DNA of 64,000 nt from a bacterium (GTDB lineage: Bacteria > Verrucomicrobiota > Verrucomicrobiia > Limisphaerales > J093). Made by a program: the position numbers and the translations under genes. This document shows, one piece after another, positions 34,512 to 43,504 of the stretch. Under the pieces are notes generated by a model, which saw only the letters and a program-made list of their open reading frames with translations, ran no database searches and was not told the origin of the DNA. The stretch spans positions 1 through 64,000 of the forward strand of contig JAJXZJ010000077.1 of assembly GCA_021780105.1 (NCBI GenBank), given 5' to 3'. The stretch's first letter is position 1; every line of letters starts with the position of its first letter.

Positions 34512-35156
34512 ATGGAGACGAGCGCCATCACGCTGGTGTGTTTCGCCCTGCCCGACGAGGCGCGGTCGTTTCGTCCGCTGGCACGGGGACGGCCCGACGT
34601 GCGCATCCTCGTCACCGGCATGGGCCGGCGCAACGCGGAGGCGACGATCCGCGCCTGGTTCGCGCAGAACCGGCCGGCGTTGGTGCTGACGTGCGGCTTC
34701 GCTGGCGGACTGGATCCAGCCTTGGAACACGGCGCGGTCGTCTTCGAGGCCGAAAGCGGTTTCGCGCTTAAGGACACCTGGCTTGCCGCTGGCGCGCGAC
34801 CTGGACGGTTCCATTGCACGGAACGGGTCGCCGTTACGCCGGAGGAAAAACGCCGTCTGCGCGAGACGACCAGCGCGGACGCGGTAGAGATGGAATCCGG
34901 CGCCATCCGCGCCGTTTGTCACGAGCACGGCGTGCCGGCCGCGACGGTGCGGGTGATTTCCGACACCGCGGACGAGGCGCTGCCGCTGGACTTCAATCAG
35001 CTTGCCACCCCGGCAGGACGCATGGATTTCGCGAAGCTGGCGTGGGCCATCGCCCGCGCTCCCGGCAAAATCAGCGATCTGATGCGCCTGCGGCGGCGCA
35101 CCCGCGCGGCGGCGGACACGCTGGCCGGGGTGCTCGCGCGGATCACGGCCGCTTGA
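34512..35156 (+). CDS. Nucleoside phosphorylase-family protein (MTAN/HpnG-like)
   Basis: 214 residues, phosphorylase-I fold: ITLVCFALPDEARSF at the N-terminus, the VTGMGRRNAEATI strand, CGFAGGLDPALEHGAVVFE and VEMESGAIRAVCHEHGVPAA carrying the Glu of the substrate-binding EMES-like motif, then ISDTADEALPLDF with the catalytic Asp. Length matches the short hopanoid-associated HpnG-like group as well as 5'-methylthioadenosine nucleosidases. Two squalene/hopanoid-type genes lie just beyond on the opposite strand, giving weak support to HpnG. Its end overlaps the small EamA gene (convergent, 14 bp). Confidence 0.82.
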   Translation: METSAITLVCFALPDEARSFRPLARGRPDVRILVTGMGRRNAEATIRAWFAQNRPALVLTCGFAGGLDPALEHGAVVFEAESGFALKDTWLAAGARPGRFHCTERVAVTPEEKRRLRETTSADAVEMESGAIRAVCHEHGVPAATVRVISDTADEALPLDFNQLATPAGRMDFAKLAWAIARAPGKISDLMRLRRRTRAAADTLAGVLARITAA

Positions 35157-35580
35157 CAGACTGGCCGACGGCCGGTGTCGCGGCGGGCGGCAATTTCGGG
35201 TTGGCGTGTTCGCTGTAACTGATGAAGCCGGCGCCGATCACGATCAAAACCACGCCAATCCAGCGGCCGGGGGAGACGTGTTCCTGAAGAAAAATCATGG
35301 CGGCGAAGGTCGCGAACACGAAGCTCAAGCCCGTGAGCGGCCAGAGAAAGCTGATGTCGCTTTTCGACAGCAGGATCAACAGGCAGCCGAAGAACAACGC
35401 CTCGAAGAAGACACCGCCGAGGATCGCCGGGCTGGTGACGCCGCTCTTCACGACGCGGGCAATTTCGCTGACGCAGACACGCTGCATGTCGCCAATCTGG
35501 GTCATGCCTTTCTTGAGCAGGACGACGCCGGTGGATTCAAAGGTCAGACCGATGAGAAGGATGAGGAGCAGTCTAAGCAT
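35143..35580 (-). CDS. Small EamA/DMT-type membrane transporter
   Basis: 145 residues with four hydrophobic helices (about 2-16, 51-73, 76-97, 105-121), the size of one EamA/EmrE half. SFVFATFAAMIFLQEHVSPG and WIGVVLIVIGAGFISY are typical of small drug/metabolite transporters such as ArnE/ArnF flippase subunits. Starts 1 bp after the upstream gene on the same strand. Its place after the prenyl and YdjC-like genes suggests handling of a lipid-linked product, by inference. Confidence 0.85.
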   Translation of the reverse strand: MLRLLLILLIGLTFESTGVVLLKKGMTQIGDMQRVCVSEIARVVKSGVTSPAILGGVFFEALFFGCLLILLSKSDISFLWPLTGLSFVFATFAAMIFLQEHVSPGRWIGVVLIVIGAGFISYSEHANPKLPPAATPAVGQSVKRP

Positions 35581-35581
35581 G

Positions 35582-36415
35582 TTATAAATCCTGGTAGCGG
35601 ATCAACCGGATGCCGAGCCGCGCGACCAACTCGCTCACGCGCGGGCTGACCAAGGCATCGAACTCGGGTCGAAAATCGTCCAGCGACGGGTGCGAGTAAA
35701 GCTCGGAATCACCCGCCGGCAGCCGCGGCAACAGGCGCAGCACAAACGCCTCGCCCACCCGGCCGTTCTGAAGCAGCCCGAACACGGCGCGGGTGAAGCG
35801 AATGCGGCGGCGGCGCAGCGCGGCGCGCGCACCGGCGGAAAGCAGGTTGAAAATGATCGCGTGGGTGACGCGATACGGCCATTCGCCGCCGGCCAGGCGC
35901 GCGTTCAGCCAGAAGCGGTCGCGCGTCAACCGCACGGCGCCGACGCGGCGGACGGCGGTTTCGTCCAGCAACAATCGAAAAATGGTCGGGTGCAGATGCA
36001 GGTTGAGATGACCGTTGACGTGATCGAGCGGCAGGCCGGTGGTCTGGAACCGGTCGAACTGGGCGGCAATTTCCCGGCGCAAGGCGTCGCGCAAACCGCG
36101 GTTGAAAAAATAGCGCAGGCCGACGGCGACCGGATTTTCGCTGAAGCGGCCGCGCTCGTCCACGAGGCCGGGGATTTGCGCCGGCGGCAGCGTCGAGGCA
36201 CCGAACGCGAGACTCAAGTGCAGGCCGACGCCGAGCCGCGGATGGGCGTGGGCCAGCTCCACCGCCCCGGCGAAGGCCTCGCCGTTCACCATCAGGCTGG
36301 CGGTGGTCAGAATGCCGTCGCGATGCGCCTGCAGGACGGCGGCGTTGATGGACGCCGACTGGCCGAAGTCATCGGCGTTGACGATGAGCCGGCGGACGGG
36401 GCGGGCTTCAGCCAT
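35582..36415 (-). CDS. hpnK: YdjC/ChbG-like carbohydrate deacetylase (HpnK-like)
   Basis: 277 residues. The metal site is plain: VNADDFGQSASIN (Asp-Asp) and DHVNGHLNLHLHP (two His), the signature of YdjC-family amidases; GVGLHLSLAFG and FNRGLRDALRREIAAQFDRF are family spacers. Members deacetylate N-acetylated sugars; the hopanoid-associated HpnK belongs to the same fold. The gene overlaps the squalene-synthase-like gene by 8 bp, which favours HpnK over a chitobiose role. Substrate not determined. Confidence 0.85.
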   Translation of the reverse strand: MAEARPVRRLIVNADDFGQSASINAAVLQAHRDGILTTASLMVNGEAFAGAVELAHAHPRLGVGLHLSLAFGASTLPPAQIPGLVDERGRFSENPVAVGLRYFFNRGLRDALRREIAAQFDRFQTTGLPLDHVNGHLNLHLHPTIFRLLLDETAVRRVGAVRLTRDRFWLNARLAGGEWPYRVTHAIIFNLLSAGARAALRRRRIRFTRAVFGLLQNGRVGEAFVLRLLPRLPAGDSELYSHPSLDDFRPEFDALVSPRVSELVARLGIRLIRYQDL

Positions 36416-37277
36416 AGCCGGGCGCGAGGCCGCCTAGTTTCAGCCGGCACCAGGCGCGCAGAATGAGCGCCAGCTTGTGCGGTTTGCTGAGGCGCACCGG
36501 CTCAGGCTCAAAGACGTTGTAGCCGCGGCGTTCCAGCTTGAGCAAAAGCTGCCAGTAAACGCTCGCCATCAACTCGGCGGCAACCATCGCACGGCGTTCA
36601 TCGTGCGGCAGCACTTCGCCGGCGCGGCGGTAGAATCCGCGGGCGCGTTCGGCCATGCTCGCGGCCAGCTTCTGATACTGCGCCGAATACTCGTGCCGCA
36701 ACACGGCGTCCTCGCTCACGCCGAATCGGGCCAGTTCGGTTTGCGGCAGGTAGATGCGCCCGCGATCGGCGTCGCCGGCCACGTCGCGGAGAATGTTGGT
36801 GAACTGGAGCGCCTTGCCCAGTGCGATGGCATACTCCGCACAGTGCTCCTGCCGGCAGCCAAAAATCTTGATGCTCAACAGGCCAACCACGGAGGCGACG
36901 TGATAGCAATAGGTTTCGAGTTGGGCGTAATCCGGATAGCGAAGCGTGTCGAGGTCCATCTCGCAGCCGCGGATCAACTCGTCAAAACGCTGGAACGGAA
37001 GCCGGTAGCGGATGATGACCGGTTGCAGCTCACGGTTGACGGGGAACTGCGGTTGGCCGCCGTCGCACGCCGCCCGGACATCCTCGCGCCAGGCCGCCAG
37101 CCGGGCGCGACGCTCGGCGACGGGCACCGTGTCCTCGTCCGCCACGTCGTCCACCTCGCGGCAGAACGCGTAAAGTGCCGACATGGCGGCGCGCGGCTCG
37201 CGTGGCAGCAGCAAAAAAGCGAGCGCCAGATTGGAGGCGCTCTTGCGCGTGATGGACTGGCTGACCGGTGCGCTCAC
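36408..37277 (-). CDS. hpnD: Squalene/phytoene synthase, HpnD-like
   Basis: 289 residues, all-helical prenyltransferase. First Asp-rich motif in SALYAFCREVDDVADE, second in NILRDVAGDADRGRIYLP; AFLLLPREPRAAMSALYAF and FQRFDELIRGCEMDLDTLRY are also standard. HpnC/HpnD together turn farnesyl diphosphate into squalene for hopanoids; only one homologue lies in this window. Overlaps the His-rich gene by 4 bp and the YdjC-like gene by 8 bp, so coupled to the upstream two-component system. Confidence 0.88.
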   Translation of the reverse strand: MSAPVSQSITRKSASNLALAFLLLPREPRAAMSALYAFCREVDDVADEDTVPVAERRARLAAWREDVRAACDGGQPQFPVNRELQPVIIRYRLPFQRFDELIRGCEMDLDTLRYPDYAQLETYCYHVASVVGLLSIKIFGCRQEHCAEYAIALGKALQFTNILRDVAGDADRGRIYLPQTELARFGVSEDAVLRHEYSAQYQKLAASMAERARGFYRRAGEVLPHDERRAMVAAELMASVYWQLLLKLERRGYNVFEPEPVRLSKPHKLALILRAWCRLKLGGLAPGYG

Positions 37278-37660
37278 GGCACGGGCGGCGGCGAGCCTTC
37301 CGGCCGGGGTGGCGGCAAACCGCCGGTTTCGGCCAGTGTCGGGTTGCGGCCGCGATGTTCCCGACGCACGCGGCGACGCCGATGGTGGTGGTGCGTGGTG
37401 GATGTCGTTTCCGTCGCATCCGCCTCATCCACCCGTGCCGACGGCGTGCCCGGCGCTTCAGAACGATGATGGTGGTGGTGACGATGATTGTGCGACCGGC
37501 GACGCAGGTAAACGGCCCAGACGATCAACAACACCAGCAGCACCAGGCCGGCACCCAGCACCATCAGAATATCCTGGGCGTAGCCGGTCGAATGAATCAA
37601 CCCCGTCGGCTCGTCGGGCGAGGCCGTGGTCGTCGTTACTTGCGCGAGCAAGGTGATCAT
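37274..37660 (-). CDS. His-rich single-span membrane protein of unknown function
   Basis: 128 residues. One clear membrane helix (DILMVLGAGLVLLVLLIVWAV, about 30-50), followed by a cytoplasmic-side tail full of His and Arg: SHNHRHHHHHRSE, then TSTTHHHHRRRRVRREHRGR and a Pro-rich end. It overlaps its neighbours on both sides by exactly 4 bp (ATGA), which supports that it is a real gene. The His clusters could bind Zn, Ni or Cu, or phosphorylated/anionic lipid surfaces. No family recognised. Confidence 0.7.
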   Translation of the reverse strand: MITLLAQVTTTTASPDEPTGLIHSTGYAQDILMVLGAGLVLLVLLIVWAVYLRRRSHNHRHHHHHRSEAPGTPSARVDEADATETTSTTHHHHRRRRVRREHRGRNPTLAETGGLPPPRPEGSPPPVP

Positions 37661-39081
37661 TGGCCGGCGTCCTTTCCTTCGGCGGTCGTCTCTTCCTCCG
37701 GATCAAGGCCAGCGGGAAGATTGAGACGCTGCATCCGGTAACGCAACTGGTGGCGGGTGAGCCGGAGCTGTTCCGCGGTGCGGTTCAAGTTGTAGTCGTT
37801 CTGTTCCAGCATATTCAAAATGACTTCGCGTTCGTAGCTGGTCTTAAGCTCCTCCAGCGACGTGGCGGCGAGGGCGGTCGGATCGATTTTGCGCAGGCGG
37901 GTTTCCAGGCGGAAGTCCGGCAGACTGGCGGCCTGGATTTCGTCTGTCGTCTCCAGGATGACCGCGCGTTCCAAGGCGTTGCGCAACTCGCGCACGTTGC
38001 CGGGCCAGTGGTGCATGATGAGCTTCTGGCGGGCGGCCGGGCTGAGGCCCTGGACCGGCTTGTTCATCACGAGGGCAAAATGCCGCAGAAAATACTCGGC
38101 GAGGAGGAGGATGTCGGCGGCGCGTTCGCGCAGCGGCGGCGGGCAAAGCTGCACCACGTTCAGGCGGTGGAAGAGATCCTCGCGGAAGTGCTCCTCGCTG
38201 ATCGCCTTGATGATGTCGCGGTTGGTGGCGGCGATCAGGCGCACGTCCACCTGCAACTCCTGATTGCCGCCGACGCGCGTGAACGTGCCGTCCTCCAGGA
38301 ACCGCAGCAGTTTGGCCTGCAACGGCCGGCTCATGTCGCCGATCTCGTCCAGAAAAATGGTGCCGCCGTCGGCCTCCTCGACGCGCCCGGGCTTCTGCCG
38401 CAGCGCGCCGGTAAAGGCGCCTTTTTCGTGGCCGAACAGCTCGCTTTCCAGCAGGGATTCCGGAATGGCCGCACAGTTGATGCGGATGTAACTGCGGTCC
38501 CGGCGTTCGCTCAACGAGTGCAGCGCGCCGGCGATGAGTTCCTTGCCGGTGCCGCTTTCGCCGAGGATGAGCACGGTCGCGTTGGTGGGCGCGACGGTCT
38601 GGATCAACTCCCGCAGTTTGCGCATCTCCGACGATTCGCCAATGATTTGTTCGATGCGGTAGGTTTCGTTGGCGCGGGCGCGGAGGGAGGCGTTCTCCTG
38701 CAACAGCCGGTAATCCCGCGCGCAGCGGTCCACGGCGTGCTTCAGTTCATCGGGGTCGAACGGTTTGCCCAGGTAGTCAATCGCGCCGCATTTGATGGCT
38801 TCCACGCCCTGCCGGGTGTCCGAGTAGGCGGTGATGACGAGCACGGGCAACTGCGGCCAGCGCGCGCGGATGGTCTTCAGCAGGTCCAGCCCGCTCATAC
38901 CGCCGAGCCGGACATCGGTGATGACCATGAAGAACTCGCCCTGATTCAGGAGCTTGAGCGCCTGTTCGGCGGATTCGGCCGGGCGCACTTCATAACCGTC
39001 GGCGGACATGATCGTCTCGCAGGTGAGACGCATGTTCTTTTCGTCGTCCACGAACAGCAGTGGTGGCAGCGGCAGACTCAT
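37657..39081 (-). CDS. NtrC-type sigma-54-dependent response regulator
   Basis: 474 residues: receiver domain (phosphorylated Asp in [10 protein letters not shown], Lys in LGKPFDPDE), AAA+ domain with Walker [11 protein letters not shown], the sigma-54 contact loop GAFTGA intact, Walker [12 protein letters not shown] and [17 protein letters not shown], then a Fis-type HTH ([20 protein letters not shown]). Should open sigma-54 promoters on phosphorylation by the adjacent kinase (4-bp overlap, 39078-39081). Followed by the His-rich gene, also with a 4-bp overlap. Confidence 0.95.
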   Translation of the reverse strand: MSLPLPPLLFVDDEKNMRLTCETIMSADGYEVRPAESAEQALKLLNQGEFFMVITDVRLGGMSGLDLLKTIRARWPQLPVLVITAYSDTRQGVEAIKCGAIDYLGKPFDPDELKHAVDRCARDYRLLQENASLRARANETYRIEQIIGESSEMRKLRELIQTVAPTNATVLILGESGTGKELIAGALHSLSERRDRSYIRINCAAIPESLLESELFGHEKGAFTGALRQKPGRVEEADGGTIFLDEIGDMSRPLQAKLLRFLEDGTFTRVGGNQELQVDVRLIAATNRDIIKAISEEHFREDLFHRLNVVQLCPPPLRERAADILLLAEYFLRHFALVMNKPVQGLSPAARQKLIMHHWPGNVRELRNALERAVILETTDEIQAASLPDFRLETRLRKIDPTALAATSLEELKTSYEREVILNMLEQNDYNLNRTAEQLRLTRHQLRYRMQRLNLPAGLDPEEETTAEGKDAGQ

Positions 39082-40505
39082 TTACGCAAGCGCATCAAAG
39101 TTTTGGCCGGGAACTCTAGGATGAACCGCGTTCCCTTTCCAAGCTCAGATTCGACGCGCACGCGCCCGCCGTAAAGCTCCATGTTGTGCTTGACGATCGC
39201 CAGGCCGAGGCCGCTGCCCTTTTCGCGGGTTGTGAAGTAGGGTTCAAAGATACGTTCCAGATGCTCCGGCTCGATGCCCGGACCGTCGTCCTCCAGGGTG
39301 ACGATGATGGCGTGCGCCTCGCCGTAGGCGGCGCGAATCCAGATGTTGCCGCGGCCGTTCATCGCCTCGCGGGCGTTTTGCAGGATGTTGATGAAGATGT
39401 CCAGGATGTGGTTCTGTTGTGCCAGCAGGCTGGGCAGCGCGTCCGCGAAATCCCGGTGGATTTGAACCTCGTATTTCACCGCCGGCGGAAACACCTGGAG
39501 AATGGCCCGCTCCAGTTGTTCGCGCACGTTCAACCGCTCGATCCGGCCATCCGCCAGTTTCGCGTAGCCCATCAACTCGGTGATCAGCCGGTCGGATCGC
39601 TCCACCTCCTCCCGGATGATTTGGATCTGCTGCGTGATCGTTTTGCCCTCCTTGACGGTGCGTTGCAGCGTGTAGGAGGCGTTGTTGATGATGGCCAGCG
39701 GGTTCTTGAGCTGGTGCGCGATTTCCGCCGCCAGCCGGCTGGAAAGCTGGAGTTGCTCGCGCCGCAGCGCAAGTTCGTTTTGCTCCTCCAACTGCCGGCG
39801 CTGCCGGTCCAACACCAGTTGCAGCCCGTAACACCACGCCGCCACCGCCAGCAACAGGGCAATGCGCAGAAGAAACGGCCCGAACGGCACCGGAAAGCCG
39901 CCCGCGTCCGCGGTCTCGCCGGCGTCATCCCCCGCCAGCAACGCCGCACGATCAGGATCCAGGAGGGACGACTCGGCCAGCACGGCCGCCGCGTAAATCA
40001 CGCACATGAGCGCATTCAGACTGATCTGCGGCAACGCCTTCGCCATGCTGATGCAATTGCGGAGGATCAGCACCGGGTAAAGCCAGAAGAGTGAACTCTT
40101 CAAACCGCCGGTGATGAGAATCAAGGCCGCAAGGAATGCGCCGTCAGCGGCGGCGATGACGAACACCGTCGTCTGCACCAGGCGGAACGACACCTGCCGC
40201 ATGCCAAGAAAGACAAAGGCCGCGCCGATGTTGAGCGCCAGATACGCCAGAAAGCCATATTGCACCGCGCGTTGCGTCAGCGCCCAGACCGCGCTCACCG
40301 ACGCCACCGACGAGCCGCTGGGCGACTGCGAGGTCCAGTTCGACCAGTAGAGGAAATAGAAAACGACCGCCAGGATGATGCCCTTGGACGCCAGGCCCAC
40401 GTCACGCTCGGCGATCTGAATCCGCCATTCCTGCTGATCCAGTTCCGGCGTGGCCATCACGCCCTGCCTGAGGGCCAGTTTGATTGATTGCCAAAGCGAA
40501 GGCAT
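39078..40505 (-). CDS. Membrane-bound sensor histidine kinase
   Basis: 475 residues. About six hydrophobic helices in the first 220 residues (for example ILAVVFYFLYW, FLAYLALNIGAAFVFLG, TTVFVIAAADGAFLAALILI), then a HisKA domain with phospho-acceptor His in AAEIAHQLKNPLAIINN and an HATPase domain: N-box NAREAMNG, G1 DDGPGIEPEH, F-box FEPYFTTREKGSGLGLA. Intramembrane sensing is likely, as no periplasmic domain is apparent. Pairs with the sigma-54 regulator. Confidence 0.94.
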   Translation of the reverse strand: MPSLWQSIKLALRQGVMATPELDQQEWRIQIAERDVGLASKGIILAVVFYFLYWSNWTSQSPSGSSVASVSAVWALTQRAVQYGFLAYLALNIGAAFVFLGMRQVSFRLVQTTVFVIAAADGAFLAALILITGGLKSSLFWLYPVLILRNCISMAKALPQISLNALMCVIYAAAVLAESSLLDPDRAALLAGDDAGETADAGGFPVPFGPFLLRIALLLAVAAWCYGLQLVLDRQRRQLEEQNELALRREQLQLSSRLAAEIAHQLKNPLAIINNASYTLQRTVKEGKTITQQIQIIREEVERSDRLITELMGYAKLADGRIERLNVREQLERAILQVFPPAVKYEVQIHRDFADALPSLLAQQNHILDIFINILQNAREAMNGRGNIWIRAAYGEAHAIIVTLEDDGPGIEPEHLERIFEPYFTTREKGSGLGLAIVKHNMELYGGRVRVESELGKGTRFILEFPAKTLMRLRK

Positions 40506-40541
40506 GAGCCATCTCCGCCACGAGGCGGTTCACCCACCATG

Positions 40542-41090
40542 CTAAACCAGCATTTCCAATGCCCGTGCGGCAATTTTCTCCACGCCCCACATCCGGCCAA
40601 TCCCCTCGTAACCGCACGCCAGCATGCCCTCCTCGGGTCCGATGAATGCCACCCCGCGCGCCCGCAGCGTCGCCGCGTTCTGCTGCGTGGCCGGATGCTG
40701 CCACATTTTGCCGTTCATGGCCGGCGCCACCAGGATGCGCGCCTGCGGATTCAGGGCCAGGGCAATGCAACTCAACGCGTCATCCGCCAACCCCAGCGCC
40801 ATCTTGGCCAGAAAATTCGCCGTCGCCGGCGCCACGAGGAACAAATCCGCCTCGTCCGCCAGCCGGATGTGCGCCGGCTGCCAGCCCTCGGTCTCGTCAT
40901 ACAAATCGGTGACCACCGGGCGCCGGGTCAGCGTTTTGAACGGCAACGCCGTGACAAACCGCTGCGCGTCCGCCGTCATCACGACCTGAACGACCGCGCC
41001 GGCCTTGGTCAACTGACTGGCCAGGTCCACGGCCCGATGGGCGGCGATGGAGCCGGTCACGCCCAGCACAACGGTTTTGCCTTCGCTCAT
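40542..41090 (-). CDS. coaC: Phosphopantothenoylcysteine decarboxylase (CoaC only)
   Basis: 182 residues, flavin-dependent CoaC domain alone, where many bacteria have a fused CoaBC. Seen: LGVTGSIAAHRAVDLASQL, APATANFLAKMALGLADD, PAMNGKMW (decarboxylase motif) and the Cys clamp LACGYEGIGRMW; catalytic His in PAHIRLADEAD. The CoaB partner is not in the window. Overlaps gmk by 4 bp and lies 36 bp before the histidine-kinase gene on the same strand. Confidence 0.92.
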   Translation of the reverse strand: MSEGKTVVLGVTGSIAAHRAVDLASQLTKAGAVVQVVMTADAQRFVTALPFKTLTRRPVVTDLYDETEGWQPAHIRLADEADLFLVAPATANFLAKMALGLADDALSCIALALNPQARILVAPAMNGKMWQHPATQQNAATLRARGVAFIGPEEGMLACGYEGIGRMWGVEKIAARALEMLV

Positions 41091-41755
41091 GGAGTTTCGT
41101 TTCGTGTCTGTTCCGCGGTGGTGGCAACGGATTTGGCCACGGGCAGCACGGCCCGGAACTGCCGCATCTTCTCGGCCTCGTAAATGGCCTTCAGCCGGCG
41201 CAAGGTTTCGGGGATGCCATCACTGACAATCAGATAGTCGAACTGCCGCCAGTGCGTCATTTCTGAGCGCGCCGCCATCAACCGACGATGAATGGCGTCC
41301 GGCGAATCCTGCCCGCGGCCGACCAGCCGCCGCTCCAGTTCGTCCAGTGACGGCGGCATGAGGAACACCGACACCAATGACCGCCGCAATTCCGGCTCCA
41401 CCGCCGCCAGCGTGCGGACGCTTGCCGCCCCCTGCACGTCAATGTTCAACAGCAAATCCTGGCCCGCGCGCAACCGGCCGAGCACCTCAGCCCGAAGGGT
41501 TCCGTAACGGCGGCCATAAACCGTCGCGTACTCCAGAAATTCCAGCGCGTCAATTCTCCGCTCAAACTCCTCTGGCGCGAGAAAATGATAGTCCACACCG
41601 TCCCGTTCCGAGCCGCGCGGCCGACGCGTGGTGCAGGTCACCGCGCGGGTCAAACTCGGCGTCGTCGCCAGCAACTGCTCGCACACGGTGGTCTTCCCGG
41701 CGCCCGAAGGGGCGGAGATCAGCAACAATACCGGCACGGGTCTGGCGTCGCTCAT
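41087..41755 (-). CDS. gmk: Guanylate kinase
   Basis: 222 residues; phosphorylates GMP/dGMP to the diphosphate. P-loop ISAPSGAGKTTVCEQLL, GMP-binding TCTTRRPRGSERDGVDYHFL, and RRLMAARSEMTHWRQFDYLI as in the family, plus a short unusual tail. Within the yicC-gmk-coaC order common to many bacteria, where rpoZ would often be between gmk and coaBC; it is absent here. 4-bp overlaps on both sides. Confidence 0.95.
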   Translation of the reverse strand: MSDARPVPVLLLISAPSGAGKTTVCEQLLATTPSLTRAVTCTTRRPRGSERDGVDYHFLAPEEFERRIDALEFLEYATVYGRRYGTLRAEVLGRLRAGQDLLLNIDVQGAASVRTLAAVEPELRRSLVSVFLMPPSLDELERRLVGRGQDSPDAIHRRLMAARSEMTHWRQFDYLIVSDGIPETLRRLKAIYEAEKMRQFRAVLPVAKSVATTAEQTRNETP

Positions 41756-42633
41756 TCGACGTTTTGCACCTGTTCGCGGAATTTCTCCAGTTCCGCCTTG
41801 AGCTGGACCACCGCCCGCGCGATCACGCCGTCGTTGGCCTTGGAGCCGACCGTGTTCACCTCGCGGTTCATTTCCTGCGCCAGAAAGTCGAGCGTGCGGC
41901 CGACCGGCTCGGCTGACTTGAGACAGTCGTCAAACTGTTGGAAATGACTCTGCAACCGGGTCAGTTCCTCGGAAATGTCCGATCGGTCGGCAAAGAACGC
42001 CACCTCCTTGAGCAACCGTTCGTCATCGGCCACCAGTCCCGCCAGCCCGGCATTCCGCAACCGTTCCTGCAATTGCTGTTGATAACGTCTCGCCACCTCC
42101 GGAGCGTGCCGTTGCACCTGGCCGGCCAGCCGGCGCATCGCGGCGATCCGCGCCTTCAAATCCTTCCCCAAATGCGCGCCCTCGCGCTGGCGCATCTTCA
42201 CCAGGCCGGTCAGCGCCTGGTCCAACGCCGCGGAGACAGCGGGCCAGAACACCTGCGCTTCCGTCGGGGCTTCCTCCGTTTCAATGATCCCCGGCAGCCG
42301 CAGCAGCGTGTCCAGGCCGAGCGTCGTTTCGAGTTTCAATTCCTTCGCCAGCCGCGTGGCTTCACGCACATAGGCCCGTGCCAGCGGGGTGTTCAGCCGG
42401 ACCCGCAGCGCGTGTTCCGGGGCCGCCGCGTGCCAGGCCACCCGCACCGTCAGCCGCCCGCGCGCCACCCGCCGGTTGACTTCATCCCGCACCGGGGCCT
42501 CCAGCGGTTCCAGCTCCCGTGGCAGGACCACGACAATCTCGCTCTGCTTGCGGTTCACGGAGCCGACCTCAACGGTCACTTTGTAACCGTCTTGCGCGCG
42601 TTCACCCCGTCCATAACCTGTCATGGATCTCAT
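41752..42633 (-). CDS. YicC/YloC-family endoribonuclease-associated protein
   Basis: 293 residues, full-length YicC-family. Starts MRSMTGYGRGERAQDGYKVT and ends in GREVNTVGSKAND-like text (MNREVNTVGSKANDGVIARA), both hallmarks; VEVGSVNRKQSEIVVVLPRE carries the usual early strand. In E. coli YicC acts with small-RNA decay; role here inferred. First gene in the long minus-strand run, overlapping gmk by 4 bp. Confidence 0.92.
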   Translation of the reverse strand: MRSMTGYGRGERAQDGYKVTVEVGSVNRKQSEIVVVLPRELEPLEAPVRDEVNRRVARGRLTVRVAWHAAAPEHALRVRLNTPLARAYVREATRLAKELKLETTLGLDTLLRLPGIIETEEAPTEAQVFWPAVSAALDQALTGLVKMRQREGAHLGKDLKARIAAMRRLAGQVQRHAPEVARRYQQQLQERLRNAGLAGLVADDERLLKEVAFFADRSDISEELTRLQSHFQQFDDCLKSAEPVGRTLDFLAQEMNREVNTVGSKANDGVIARAVVQLKAELEKFREQVQNVE

Positions 42634-42763
42634 TGCGCGGGACTATGGGAAAAGCCGCGCGGGCAGGCGAACAAATTCTTGCTCCGCCGGCGCGGCACGA
42701 TAGACTGGACGCATCTTCGGCGGTGCAGGCCTCGCGGATAGTTCACCGCTGACGAATTGAGAC

Positions 42764-43357
42764 ATGGCGACTTCAGGGCAACATTGGGAACCTCGTATTG
42801 TTCGCGGTGGGAATACCTTCCCGCCGTCCCTCCTCACCCGGCGTCCGTCCCTCTCCGCCAGTCTGATCCGGACTCGCGCCAGCCTCGCGACCACGCCCTG
42901 GCTGACGCAGGCGCTCAACTCCGTGCCGGACCTGGTGATGATCCTCAACCGCGATCGCCAGGTCGTTTATGCCAACCACGCGGCGGGAGCCTTTACCTCG
43001 ACCGCTGACTGGAAAGGCGCAACCTGCCTGGGCCCGGGCGACCTGTTCGATTGCTGCCATGCGCAGTCCGCCCCCGGCGGCTGTGGCACGAGCGAAGCCT
43101 GCCATCTCTGTGGGGCGTTCCGCAGCGTGCTGGAGGCGCTGGAGGGCCGCCGCGCCAGCCACGAATGCCGCATCCTGCGCCTGCGGCCGGGCGCCGAGGC
43201 TCCGTTGAACCTGCGCGTCTGGGCCGCGCCCTTTGACTGGCACGGGGAAAGGCTCATTCTGCTCTTTGCCGGCGACACTGACAGCGTCAGCCGCCGCCAC
43301 ACGCTGGAACGCATCTTCTTCCGCGACCTGCAACGCGAGGAGCCGCGCGGCCACTAA
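42764..43357 (+). pseudogene. PAS domain sensor fragment, kinase part missing
   Basis: 197 residues. PAS core SVPDLVMILNRDRQVVYANH with an inserted Cys-rich loop (DLFDCCHAQSAPGGCG, then EACHLCGAF) typical of a group of PAS sensor kinases, followed by SVSRRHTLERIFFRDL where the dimerisation helix of a histidine kinase would start. The frame then ends after EEPRGH at 43355, before any H-box. It is probably the truncated 5' part of a kinase, or a free Cys-bearing PAS protein. The true start may be later than 42764. Confidence 0.6.
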
Positions 43358-43429
43358 AAAGCACGATCGGAAACCGTGCCGGCTTACGATGTGCCTGGTT
43401 GATCGGAACGTGCCGTTCGCGGCCCGGTT

Positions 43430-43456
43430 CCAAGCCGGCTGGAAGCCGGCGCTCCG
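43430..43456. repeat. Short GC-rich hairpin repeat
   Basis: CAAGCCGGCTGGAAGCCGGC places two GCCGGC units around a five-base loop, followed by GCTCCG; a small dispersed-type palindrome between the PAS fragment and serS. May terminate upstream transcription. Confidence 0.45.
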
Positions 43457-43504
43457 ACGTAGTGTCAAGTTGCACCCGTTTCACCGGCGCCGCGGCGTTA
43501 CCTC

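Noticed and set aside
34512-35156. Firm call of hpnG for the phosphorylase gene
   Set aside because: It is on the opposite strand from the HpnD/HpnK-like genes and short MTAN-type enzymes look similar; the symbol was withheld.
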